Shown one piece after another: positions 1-5,380 of a DNA stretch of 5,380 nt. The notes under the pieces are model-generated. The model did not search any database. It saw only the letters and a list, made by a program, of their open reading frames with translations, and was not told where the DNA came from. The position numbers and the translations under genes were made by a program. Source of the stretch: Acidobacteriaceae bacterium (lineage in GTDB: Bacteria > Acidobacteriota > Terriglobia > Terriglobales > Acidobacteriaceae). The stretch is from the NCBI GenBank assembly GCA_003132825.1, contig PKYX01000530.1:355-5734 (forward strand). The letters are read 5' to 3'. How positions within the stretch are numbered: the first letter of the stretch is position 1; every line of letters starts with the position of its first letter.

Positions 1-194
1 CTCGCTCCGACCGCCTGAGGAGGTATTTTCGTAGGAGTAAATGCCCGGTCTGGCCTGGCGGCAAAGACAAAAATGCGGAGCGACTCGGTTAAGGTCGCAC
101 CGGTTGAAACCCTGATCGGCCTTTGCTCTGAGCACGTGAATCGTCCCCGCCGCCGTCTCGCAACGGGCTCACGCCCAGCGGATCTGTCAGTGAA
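1..194. other. Upstream region without a supportable gene
   Basis: No convincing gene lies here. Frame 1 reads Leu-Ala-Pro-Thr-Ala then TGA at 16-18, which could be the very end of an upstream plus-strand gene, but five codons prove nothing. A purine-rich GAGGAGGT (17-24) and an AGGAG (33-37) precede an ATG at 41 that opens a 24-codon frame ending at 115. The spacings are poor (16 and 3 bases) and the predicted peptide is Arg-rich and unrecognisable. A longer open frame from 73 to 330 runs straight through the SRP RNA and is therefore discounted. I saw no tRNA, terminator or recognisable riboswitch. Confidence 0.5.
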
Positions 195-203
195 TGCTAG
201 AAT
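195..203 (+). promoter_or_regulatory. Extended -10 promoter of the SRP RNA gene
   Basis: The sequence TGCTAGAAT contains a TGn extension (195-197) and a -10 hexamer TAGAAT (198-203), matching the sigma-70 consensus TATAAT at five of six positions. Transcription would start about seven bases downstream, at 210-211, which is where the SRP RNA terminal helix begins. No good -35 hexamer is visible 16-18 bases upstream, which is usual for extended -10 promoters. The fit between the promoter and the independently placed RNA 5' end is the main support. Confidence 0.6.
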
Positions 204-210
204 GAAAACC

Positions 211-318
211 GGTCAGGCATCGGCCCCGCGCAACGCTCTCCCGCCAACCCCGCCAGGTCCGGAAGGAAGCAACGGTAACGGGCTCTCGCGTGTGCAGTGG
301 GTCGCCGGTGCCTGGCTT
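211..318 (+). ncRNA. ffs: Small bacterial signal recognition particle RNA (4.5S type)
   Basis: This is the RNA component of the signal recognition particle. It binds the Ffh M domain and helps deliver nascent membrane proteins to FtsY and the translocon. The hallmark domain IV is present: AGGTCC, tetraloop GGAA (261-264), then GGAAGCA, i.e. a 3-bp helix 258-260/265-267 closed by GGAA with the conserved internal loop below it (CAGG 254-257 opposite AGCA 268-271). Further down, CCCG 240-243 pairs with CGGG 279-282. The conserved pair GCAACGC (230-236) and GCGTGTGC (288-295), also found in E. coli 4.5S RNA, is intact. A terminal helix pairs 212-223 with 305-316 over 12 bp, including two G-U wobbles, and is followed by TTTT. 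The length of about 108 nt and the absence of an Alu domain indicate the short Gram-negative form. The exact ends are inferred from the helix and promoter. Confidence 0.93.
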
Positions 319-320
319 TT
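305..320 (+). terminator. Possible intrinsic termination at the SRP RNA 3' end
   Basis: The 3' strand of the SRP RNA terminal helix (305-316) runs directly into TTTT (317-320). A GC-rich stem with a U-run can end transcription by itself. The U-run is only four long, so some read-through toward fabH is possible. A second inverted repeat, TCACTG (320-325) with CAGTGA (337-342), follows but has no T-run. Confidence 0.35.
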
Positions 321-417
321 CACTGTCTGAACCGGCCAGTGAGGGTCTCATCGGGTCGCCTCTCCAATGGTTTGCGAACGACTACTGTAGGACACGACGG
401 AAGAAGCGGGGAAGGCG

Positions 418-447
418 TTGGACATTCTCTGACCCGTAAGGCAAAAT
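418..447 (+). promoter_or_regulatory. Weak candidate promoter for fabH
   Basis: TTGGAC (418-423) and CAAAAT (442-447) are separated by 18 bases and could be -35 and -10 elements, matching consensus at about three and four positions. Transcription would start near 454 and give a leader of about 30 bases before the GTG at 485. The match is modest. Read-through from the SRP RNA promoter is an alternative. Confidence 0.25.
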
Positions 448-468
448 AGCCGGTCCCTTATTCCTCTT

Positions 469-473
469 GGGAG
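469..473 (+). promoter_or_regulatory. Ribosome binding site deciding the fabH start
   Basis: GGGAG lies 11 bases before the GTG at 485. That is slightly long but is the best Shine-Dalgarno match near any in-frame start. It argues against the TTG at 467, which overlaps this motif, and against the later GTG at 515, which has only weak purines before it. Confidence 0.45.
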
Positions 474-484
474 CACCCCATCGA

Positions 485-1495
485 GTGAGCCAACCCGTCC
501 GCGCAACGCAAAGAGTGAAGATTAGCGCCCTTGGCACCTACGTGCCGCCCCGTCTCCTGACCAACGCCGACCTGGAAAAGATGGTTGAAACCTCGAACGA
601 GTGGATCATGTCGCGCACCGGTATCCGGGAACGGCACATTGTAGACCCAGGCGTCGCGACCAGCGACTTGGCAGTGGCCGCCGCCAAGCGGGCGCTCGCG
701 GAGCGCGGTCTGGAGCCCTCTGACATTGAAGCCATCCTGGTCGCCACGGTCACGCCCGACATGTTTTTCCCCTCGACCGCGTGCCTGGTGCAGCATAAGC
801 TGGGCGCAGACGGCGCCTGGGGATTCGATCTGTCCGCGGCCTGCTCGGCCTTTTTGTACGCGCTGCAAACGGGCGCGCAATTTGTAGCGACCGGAGCCCA
901 CAAAAGAGTCCTGGTCATCGGCGCCGATGTCATGTCCTCCATCCTCGATTACAGCGATCGTTCGACCTGCATACTTTTCGGCGATGGCGCCGGTGCCGTG
1001 ATTCTCGAAGCCAGCGAGGACGATTCTTTAGGGCTCATCGATTTCCTGCACGAAGTCGACGGTTCGGGAGGCTGCTCCCTGTTCATGCCCGGCGGCGGGA
1101 GCCTGCATCCTTCCACGCATGAGACGGTGGATCAAAAGATGCACTATGTCCATCAGGATGGGCAGGCGGTATTCAAGTATGCGGTGCGCAAGATGGCCGA
1201 GCTTTGCGAGAAGATGCTGGTGCGCAATGGAATCAAGGGAACCGACATCGCGGCCTTCATCCCTCATCAGGCCAACAAGCGAATCATTTCCGCGACCGCC
1301 GATCGGCTCAGCCTGCGCCCGGAGAGCGTCATCGTCAATATCGACCGCTATGGCAACACCACGGCGGGAACCATTCCTCTGGCCATGGAGACCGCCCGCC
1401 AGGACGGCAAGCTGAAAAAGGGAGATCTGGTGTTGTTAGCCTCGGTAGGCGCGGGTTTTACCGCGGGCGCGGCGCTTTTGCGCTGGGCCTGCTGA
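485..1495 (+). CDS. fabH: Beta-ketoacyl-ACP synthase III (FabH)
   Basis: This cytoplasmic thiolase-fold enzyme starts type II fatty-acid synthesis by condensing an acyl-CoA primer, usually acetyl-CoA, with malonyl-ACP. From the GTG at 485 the protein has 336 residues, slightly over the usual 317-330 because of about ten extra N-terminal residues. The Cys-His-Asn triad is complete: Cys120 in DLSAACSAF, His261 in FIPHQANKR and Asn291 in [10 protein letters not shown]. Other family signatures are [11 protein letters not shown] (17-27), [16 protein letters not shown] (37-52), GDGAGAVIL (166-174) and the C-terminal [13 protein letters not shown]. Primer preference (straight or branched) cannot be told by eye. 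The common partners rpmF, plsX and fabD are not beside it. The cupin gene starts 29 bases downstream and may be co-transcribed. The family assignment is secure; the start codon is less so. Confidence 0.96.
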   Translation: MSQPVRATQRVKISALGTYVPPRLLTNADLEKMVETSNEWIMSRTGIRERHIVDPGVATSDLAVAAAKRALAERGLEPSDIEAILVATVTPDMFFPSTACLVQHKLGADGAWGFDLSAACSAFLYALQTGAQFVATGAHKRVLVIGADVMSSILDYSDRSTCILFGDGAGAVILEASEDDSLGLIDFLHEVDGSGGCSLFMPGGGSLHPSTHETVDQKMHYVHQDGQAVFKYAVRKMAELCEKMLVRNGIKGTDIAAFIPHQANKRIISATADRLSLRPESVIVNIDRYGNTTAGTIPLAMETARQDGKLKKGDLVLLASVGAGFTAGAALLRWAC

Positions 1496-1524
1496 GCTTT
1501 CGCCGGTCGATCCTCGGGATCAAC

Positions 1525-1839
1525 ATGCAAGTCGAACGCTGGAACTTTGAACAGGATGGTCCGCTCAGCGAGCAAAGCCTGCGGCGCAAACTGGAAGGCT
1601 TGGGCTACCGCGTTAGCCGGTACATTTATCCGCCCGGTACCTATTTTCCGATGCACGCCCACGCGGTGGACAAGATCGACGCGGTCGTCTCGGGACATTT
1701 TCGTATCACGATGGGCGCAGAAGAAGTGCTTCTCGGAGCCGGAGACGCCGTTTACGTGCCGAGCGGCGTCGAGCACAGTGCGGAGGTTGTGGGAGAGGAC
1801 GCGGTGGCCAGCCTGGACGCAGTGAAAAACGACTCCTAG
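1525..1839 (+). CDS. Small single-domain cupin protein
   Basis: This 104-residue protein is about the size of one cupin beta-barrel, with a short N-terminal segment and no signal peptide, so it is probably cytoplasmic. Motif 1 is visible as G38-x5-H44-A-H46 followed by G57. Lys50 occupies the place usually held by the metal-binding Glu, with Asp49 next to it. Motif 2 is G73-x5-P79-S-G81-x2-H84, with Val88 where Asn is common. Three His residues could therefore still hold a metal, but the Glu ligand is missing. The ATG at 1525 is preceded by only a weak GGGA and no better in-frame start is near. It follows fabH by 29 bases, and its TAG overlaps the stop of the convergent M1-like gene. The substrate is unknown: a sensor, a small-molecule binder or a degenerate enzyme are all possible. 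Confidence 0.85.
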   Translation: MQVERWNFEQDGPLSEQSLRRKLEGLGYRVSRYIYPPGTYFPMHAHAVDKIDAVVSGHFRITMGAEEVLLGAGDAVYVPSGVEHSAEVVGEDAVASLDAVKNDS

Positions 1840-3866
1840 TTTCCCGAAACCGGGCCGCTGTCCTTCGGCTGCTCGTACGCCTTCTGCAAGTATTTCCGGG
1901 CTTCGTCCATCGCACCTTGGGTGTTGTCGTTGGTCTGGACTGCCTGGCGGTATTCGTTAATGGCGCGCTCGCGCTGTCCGGTGATATCGAAAATCTTCCC
2001 CAGTTGAATGTGGCTCCAGACTTCGGTCCAGCGCGGCTCCCCGTCCCCGTTGAGGGATTCGCGATAAGCGTTGGCGGAAGCCTGGTAGTTGTGCTGCAGA
2101 AAGAAAACCTCGGCAATGCGATAGTGAGCGAGTGAGCTGTTCTTGTTGCTGTCGAGAGCTTTGTTGAATTCGCTCAGCGCTCCCGCCAAATCTCCCTGCT
2201 GCACCAGAGCTTGCCCACGCTGGATCCCGGCTCGCAGCCGGACTTCCACCGAATTCTTGAGCACACGGTCATCCGGATCGATCACGATGCGGCGCGGGCG
2301 CCCGAAGGTCTCGACCGTGAAAGGCGATTCCGTGCCCACAACCTCGATGCGTTTTTCCTCGGTCTTGCCGTCGGTGTCGATTTTCATTTCGACCGGCATG
2401 CGGAACAGGTCGAGATCCTGGGAAATCTGACCCACCACGCGGAATCCCTTGTTGCTGCCCAGGCGGAAGATGGAATACTTAGCCTTGAACTCCGGGGCGC
2501 CGGTCGAATCGAACCACTGAGAGAAGAACCAGGTGAGCTGGTCCCCGTAGTTCTTTTCCGCAATGGCTTTGAAATCCTCGGTCGAGGCCGATTTGCCGGC
2601 GTACTGTGCGAAGAACTGGCGCATGGTCAGATCGTATTTCTGCTCACCTTCGACCCAGCGCAACATATGAAGGATCATGCCGCCTTTGTCGGTGACGAGC
2701 GATTGGAACTCCGGGGAAAACTCGTCGAGCTTGCTCACGGTGGCAAGCGGCACCGTGTCGTACGCCAGCGCACCCACCGACATGTCCTTGACGACCTCCT
2801 CTAGCCCCGCACTGCCGGCAGCCTGCTCCACATAGCGAGCTTCGGAGTAGCGGGCAAAGCCGTTTTCGAGCCACCAGTCATCTCGCGATGCCGGGCTGAC
2901 GGCTACTCCCCACCACTGGTGCGAAATCGTATTGGCCAACAAACGGTAGTTCACTTTTTCGGTGACCGCGCGATTGGCGATGGCCGCGACCTCCGGCGCC
3001 CAGGCCGAGGGCACGGTATCATCCGGCAGTTCGACGACGCGCAGCGTGGGCGAGGGCAGGGGACCGTAAAGCGTTACGAAGTAGGTGAATTCCTTGAGCG
3101 CCGTTTCGGCGTAAATCGCCCCTAGGTTCTTGTGAATGGGCTTGAAAAATACGTGTATGTCAAGGCCCGCTTCGGTGCTCGTGTAGTCCTGGAAAACCCC
3201 GGCGATAATGGTGCCCGGAAAGCTGGGCTTGTCCGAGACGAGCCTGTAGGTCTTGGTCGGCAAGGCTCCGGCCAGCGCTTTTTTCGGCTCGGGATTGCTG
3301 GTGACGGTTTCCTTTCCGCTGCCGATCACCAGCATGTGCGCGGGCAGTGTAATGCTGATGGTCGAGGTGAAGCGGTTGATGCCATAGGCGTTGACTGGGA
3401 ACCAACGGCCGGCATAAAGCAGATAGCTGGTGTCGTCATCAATGGAGGCTAGTTTGAGCCCTTGTACCGGACTATCATCGGCCGAGCTCAGCTCGCCCTC
3501 ATATTCGAAGGTCAGGCTGGTGGAGGCATCCTTCGCCAAGCCATCCGGCAATTGCACTCGCACGGTCGAATCCTGGGTGGCGCGCTCGGCGGACAGCGGT
3601 TTGCCTGCCGCATCCAGCACTTTGGTGACCCGCAGGGCATTGTGCAGCTCAAAGACCGCGACGTTCAGGTCTTCCAAAGCCGTGAACTTCACCTTCGCGC
3701 GAGCTTGGATCTTGTGGGCATGGGGCGAGAGTTCGGCTTCAATCTGATAATCGTCCACCCGCAGACGCATCTTCTCGGCTGCCCGCGCGGGCAGGGTCAG
3801 AAACAGCAGCAACAATGCAAGGCTGGTGACGACGCTTCGACCCCAAGGCCGAGATTGAAAGGGCAT
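1836..3866 (-). CDS. Exported M1-peptidase-like protein with C-terminal TPRs, probably catalytically inactive
   Basis: Numbering is from the ATG at 3866 (676 residues). Residues 1-29 form a Sec signal peptide: basic start, hydrophobic core LALLLLFLTLPA, then an Ala-Arg-Ala cleavage site. About 35-230 resembles the M1 N-terminal beta domain, and 240-465 resembles the gluzincin domain (SHQWWG at 315-320, WWLENGFARYSE at 331-342, DKGGMILHMLRW at 393-404, TEDFKAIAEKNYG, then WFFSQWFDSTGAPEF). A beta-rich segment (465-540) follows, then about three TPRs (545-650) and a polar tail. The zinc site is broken: HEXXH reads Asn312-Thr-Ile-Ser-His316, the ligand Glu 18 residues further on is Asn335, no GxMEN motif is present near 280-292, and the YxKG tyrosine is Thr392. 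The fold is recognisable and the frame intact, so I infer a pseudo-peptidase acting outside the inner membrane. A GTG at 3875 is in frame but abuts the ribosome binding site. lpxB ends 74 bases upstream. Confidence 0.88.
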   Translation of the reverse strand: MPFQSRPWGRSVVTSLALLLLFLTLPARAAEKMRLRVDDYQIEAELSPHAHKIQARAKVKFTALEDLNVAVFELHNALRVTKVLDAAGKPLSAERATQDSTVRVQLPDGLAKDASTSLTFEYEGELSSADDSPVQGLKLASIDDDTSYLLYAGRWFPVNAYGINRFTSTISITLPAHMLVIGSGKETVTSNPEPKKALAGALPTKTYRLVSDKPSFPGTIIAGVFQDYTSTEAGLDIHVFFKPIHKNLGAIYAETALKEFTYFVTLYGPLPSPTLRVVELPDDTVPSAWAPEVAAIANRAVTEKVNYRLLANTISHQWWGVAVSPASRDDWWLENGFARYSEARYVEQAAGSAGLEEVVKDMSVGALAYDTVPLATVSKLDEFSPEFQSLVTDKGGMILHMLRWVEGEQKYDLTMRQFFAQYAGKSASTEDFKAIAEKNYGDQLTWFFSQWFDSTGAPEFKAKYSIFRLGSNKGFRVVGQISQDLDLFRMPVEMKIDTDGKTEEKRIEVVGTESPFTVETFGRPRRIVIDPDDRVLKNSVEVRLRAGIQRGQALVQQGDLAGALSEFNKALDSNKNSSLAHYRIAEVFFLQHNYQASANAYRESLNGDGEPRWTEVWSHIQLGKIFDITGQRERAINEYRQAVQTNDNTQGAMDEARKYLQKAYEQPKDSGPVSGN

Positions 3867-3874
3867 CAAAAACA

Positions 3875-3881
3875 CTCTCCT
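3875..3881 (-). promoter_or_regulatory. Ribosome binding site of the M1-like gene
   Basis: On the minus strand AGGAGAG ends eight bases before the ATG at 3866, an ideal spacing. It overlaps the in-frame GTG at 3875, so that codon cannot be the start served by this site. The protein therefore most likely begins Met-Pro-Phe-Gln. Confidence 0.75.
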
Positions 3882-3900
3882 GGCGAGCGGTTAGATGAGG

Positions 3901-3929
3901 ATTGTGACCCAAAAGATGCCGTGAGACAA
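3901..3929 (-). promoter_or_regulatory. Candidate promoter for the M1-like gene
   Basis: On the minus strand TTGTCT (3929-3924) and CACAAT (3906-3901) are exactly 17 bases apart, each matching the sigma-70 consensus at four of six positions. Transcription would start near 3894, leaving a leader of about 28 bases that contains the AGGAGAG site. It lies in the 74-base gap after lpxB, so the gene may have its own transcript besides any read-through. Confidence 0.35.
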
Positions 3930-3940
3930 GGCTAAAGCCG

Positions 3941-5089
3941 TCACCGACTGGTCTTTAGATCCGGGCGGGGCAGCAACTCGAAGATGGCTTCGGCGGCTCG
4001 GTCGGCCGGATGGGCGCCGTGCTGGTCAGGACCGTGGAGACGGGTTTTCACGCCCGCCAGTCCTTCGAGCATCCGTTCGCGGACCAAGCCGTCGGGAAGC
4101 ATTTCACGGAGCCGCGCTACGACTTTTTCGGAGGTGAAATCCCCCTGCACGAGCTCTGGGACAACCTCTTGTCCCGCGATCAGATTCACCATGGCAAAGC
4201 GCGGAACCTTCACCCGTGGCTTGCCCAGCAGGTAGGTGAGCCGAGAGACCCGGTACACCATGACAAACGGCGTGCCCATCATCGCAGCCTCCACCGTGGC
4301 GGTCCCGCTGGCGATGATTCCTCCCCGCGAGTGGTAGAGCGCCGGGAGGGCTTCGGGAACCAGGTGGATGTCCGAGGAGCCGACGAGCCTTTCGAGAAAC
4401 GCGCGGTCGAGCGTGGGCGCAACCGGCAGTAGGAATTCGTAGGTTGGGCCCAGTTTCTCAGCCGACTGCAAAATCGCCGGCAAGTTCATCCGCACTTCTT
4501 TGACGCGACTGCCCGGCATGACTGTGATCCAGGGTTTGGCGGGATCGAGTCGGTGCTGGCCAGCATAGTCCTCGCGCTCGATGGCAGGACGGGGAAGATC
4601 TGCCAGGGGATGGCCGACAAAGCTCGCATCCACGCCGCGTTCGCAGTAGAACTGCTCCTCAAAGGGGAAAATCACCAGCGCCTTGTTGACGTATTTACGC
4701 AGCAGGCGAACCCGTCCCTGGCGCCACGCCCAGAATTGCGGACACACATAATACACGACTGGAATAGCGCGCTGGCGCATCTTCCGGGCGACTCGCCAAT
4801 TGAAAGCCGGGGAATCGATGACGATGGCGAGGTCCGGCCGGCGTCGGTCCGCCTCGGCGATCAGCCGGTGGAACAGACTCCAGATTTTCGGCAGATGGCT
4901 GAGTATTTCAGAGATCCCGACTACAGCCAGATCCCTCGCGTCCACCACCGTGTCGCATCCCGCTGCCCGCATGCGGTCTCCGCCCGCTCCAAACACTTCG
5001 AGCGACGGGTCGCGGCGGCGAAGCGCCAGAATGAGTTGCGCGCCGTACATTTCGCCGGAGGCTTCTCCGGCGGAGATCAGAATTCGCAC
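3941..5089 (-). CDS. lpxB: Lipid-A-disaccharide synthase (LpxB)
   Basis: This GT-B fold glycosyltransferase (family GT19) acts at the cytoplasmic face of the inner membrane. It joins UDP-2,3-diacylglucosamine and lipid X into the beta-1,6-linked lipid A disaccharide phosphate. The protein has 382 residues, the normal length. Visible signatures are ILISAGEASGEMYGAQL (3-19), YYVCPQFWAWRQGRV (113-127), FPFEEQFY (141-148), VGHPLAD (158-164), MPGSRVKEVRMNLP (191-204), ASGTATVEAAMMGTPFVMVY (260-279) and NLIAGQEVVPELVQ (302-315). The loop often read as DxPDFN is DSPAFN here (92-97), with Ala in place of the second Asp. It starts at a GTG (5089) that directly precedes the canonical Arg-Ile-Leu-Ile-Ser; no Shine-Dalgarno sequence is evident. 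An MsbA-like gene ends 106 bases upstream on the same strand, which fits a lipid A synthesis and export operon. Confidence 0.96.
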   Translation of the reverse strand: MRILISAGEASGEMYGAQLILALRRRDPSLEVFGAGGDRMRAAGCDTVVDARDLAVVGISEILSHLPKIWSLFHRLIAEADRRRPDLAIVIDSPAFNWRVARKMRQRAIPVVYYVCPQFWAWRQGRVRLLRKYVNKALVIFPFEEQFYCERGVDASFVGHPLADLPRPAIEREDYAGQHRLDPAKPWITVMPGSRVKEVRMNLPAILQSAEKLGPTYEFLLPVAPTLDRAFLERLVGSSDIHLVPEALPALYHSRGGIIASGTATVEAAMMGTPFVMVYRVSRLTYLLGKPRVKVPRFAMVNLIAGQEVVPELVQGDFTSEKVVARLREMLPDGLVRERMLEGLAGVKTRLHGPDQHGAHPADRAAEAIFELLPRPDLKTSR

Positions 5090-5095
5090 CCAACC

Positions 5096-5101
5096 ATTGT
5101 A
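5096..5101 (-). promoter_or_regulatory. Possible -10 element close to the lpxB start
   Basis: TACAAT on the minus strand matches TATAAT at five of six positions and ends six bases before the GTG of lpxB. A start seven bases downstream would fall on the GTG itself, giving a leaderless message. No good -35 or TGn extension accompanies it, so chance is a serious alternative. Confidence 0.22.
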
Positions 5102-5155
5102 AAGCGACCGGGATGGCGAGAGGCCAGGGAGGCCGCTTTCCGTAGATCCCTTTCG

Positions 5156-5182
5156 CCCCCCAGTCCATAGAATGATGGGGGG
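5156..5182 (-). repeat. C6/G6 inverted repeat between the MsbA-like gene and lpxB
   Basis: CCCCCC (5156-5161) can pair with GGGGGG (5177-5182) around a 15-base loop, which itself holds a short CAT/ATG pairing (5166-5168 with 5172-5174). It lies in the 106-base gap just downstream of the MsbA-like stop. No T-run follows on the minus strand, so it is not a standard intrinsic terminator. It could protect an RNA 3' end or weaken read-through. Confidence 0.35.
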
Positions 5183-5195
5183 ACGGCGGAATCGC

Positions 5196-5380
5196 CTAGT
5201 CGTCCGCGCTGGCAGTGACCTGAGGCCCCCCGACCGAAACCTCCTGGTCTTTATACTGCAGTTGATACAGCTTGTAGTAAATCCCGCGCTCAGCCAGCAG
5301 TTGTTGGTGGGTTCCCATCTCGCGAACCTGTCCCTTGTGCATCACAATGATCTTGTCGGCCCGCTGTACGGTGGAGAGGC
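5196..5380 (-). CDS. C-terminal end of an MsbA-like lipid A ABC exporter (partial)
   Basis: The window edge cuts this gene: only the last 60 codons and the TAG stop (5198-5196) are visible, plus two bases of an Arg codon. The reading Leu-Ser-Thr-Val after that Arg matches the switch (H-loop) HRLST motif of an ABC nucleotide-binding domain. It is followed by the usual end of half-size exporters: [36 protein letters not shown], then a short acidic tail ending TASADD. MsbA-type proteins are inner-membrane homodimers that use ATP to flip lipid A-core to the periplasmic leaflet. The position 106 bases upstream of lpxB on the same strand supports a lipid A role. The nucleotide-binding domain alone cannot separate MsbA from other half-transporters of the same subfamily, so I give no gene symbol. 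Confidence 0.85.
   Translation of the reverse strand, partial: LSTVQRADKIIVMHKGQVREMGTHQQLLAERGIYYKLYQLQYKDQEVSVGGPQVTASADD

Noticed and set aside
98..125. GGTTGAAACC-like stretch resembling a tRNA T-arm
   Set aside because: No acceptor, D or anticodon arm can be built around it, and the conserved TTCGA core is missing.
73..330. Open frame of 85 codons on the plus strand
   Set aside because: It runs through the whole SRP RNA, has no ribosome binding site, and its product is a low-complexity Arg/Pro-rich sequence.
207..339. Near-repeat AACCGGTCAG (207-216) and AACCGGCCAG (330-339) flanking the SRP RNA
   Set aside because: They are ten bases with one mismatch. The first copy is part of the RNA terminal helix, and there is no other sign of a duplication or insertion boundary.
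458..942. Two overlapping minus-strand open frames inside fabH
   Set aside because: They lie antisense to conserved FabH codons including the catalytic Cys region. Their products resemble nothing and are typical of GC-rich shadow frames.
1843..1854. CCCG-AAAC-CGGG hairpin near the convergent stops as a terminator
   Set aside because: The stem is only four base pairs, lies within the last codons of the M1-like gene, and no T-run follows on either strand.
2211..2804. 197-codon plus-strand open frame inside the M1-like gene
   Set aside because: It is antisense to recognisable M1/TPR coding sequence, and the His/Arg/Glu-rich product looks like a reverse-strand shadow.
3931..3940. GGCTTTAGCC inverted repeat after lpxB as a terminator
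   Set aside because: The perfect repeat spans only ten bases with a tiny loop, and the downstream minus-strand sequence (TTGTCTC) lacks a T-run.
4553..5170. 205-codon plus-strand open frame across lpxB
   Set aside because: It is antisense to the conserved LpxB N-terminal half and has no ribosome binding site or recognisable domain.

Overview
The window is GC-rich DNA from a Gram-negative bacterium. It carries lipid A genes (lpxB and the end of an MsbA-type lipid A exporter) beside a fatty-acid initiation gene (fabH). The protein style resembles Acidobacteriota: an exported M1-peptidase-like protein fused to TPRs, and the wording of FabH and LpxB. That assignment is an impression from reading, not a search result.

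Layout. Positions 1-194 hold no gene I can support. At about 211-318 (+) lies a small bacterial SRP RNA (4.5S-like, ffs), preceded by an extended -10 promoter at the right distance. fabH (485-1495, +) follows, then a small single-domain cupin gene (1525-1839, +). The rest is on the minus strand. Read 5'->3' it runs: the last 60 codons of an MsbA-like ABC exporter (5380-5196), lpxB (5089-3941), and an exported M1-peptidase-like protein with C-terminal TPRs (3866-1836). The two blocks converge, and their stop codons share the palindrome CTAG at 1836-1839.

How the genes relate. FabH starts fatty-acid chains, LpxB joins two acylated glucosamine units into the lipid A disaccharide, and MsbA flips the finished lipid across the inner membrane, so the core of the window is envelope lipid synthesis. 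The SRP RNA serves co-translational membrane targeting and is probably only a neighbour. The cupin has no assignable substrate.

The most notable observation is that the M1-like protein keeps the look of the family (SHQWWG, WWLENGFARYSE) but has lost nearly every catalytic residue: HEXXH reads NTISH, the distal Glu ligand is Asn, the GxMEN loop is gone, and the YxKG tyrosine is Thr. It looks like an exported pseudo-peptidase with a TPR scaffold. I found no CRISPR array, mobile element, tRNA or clearly new multi-gene system.
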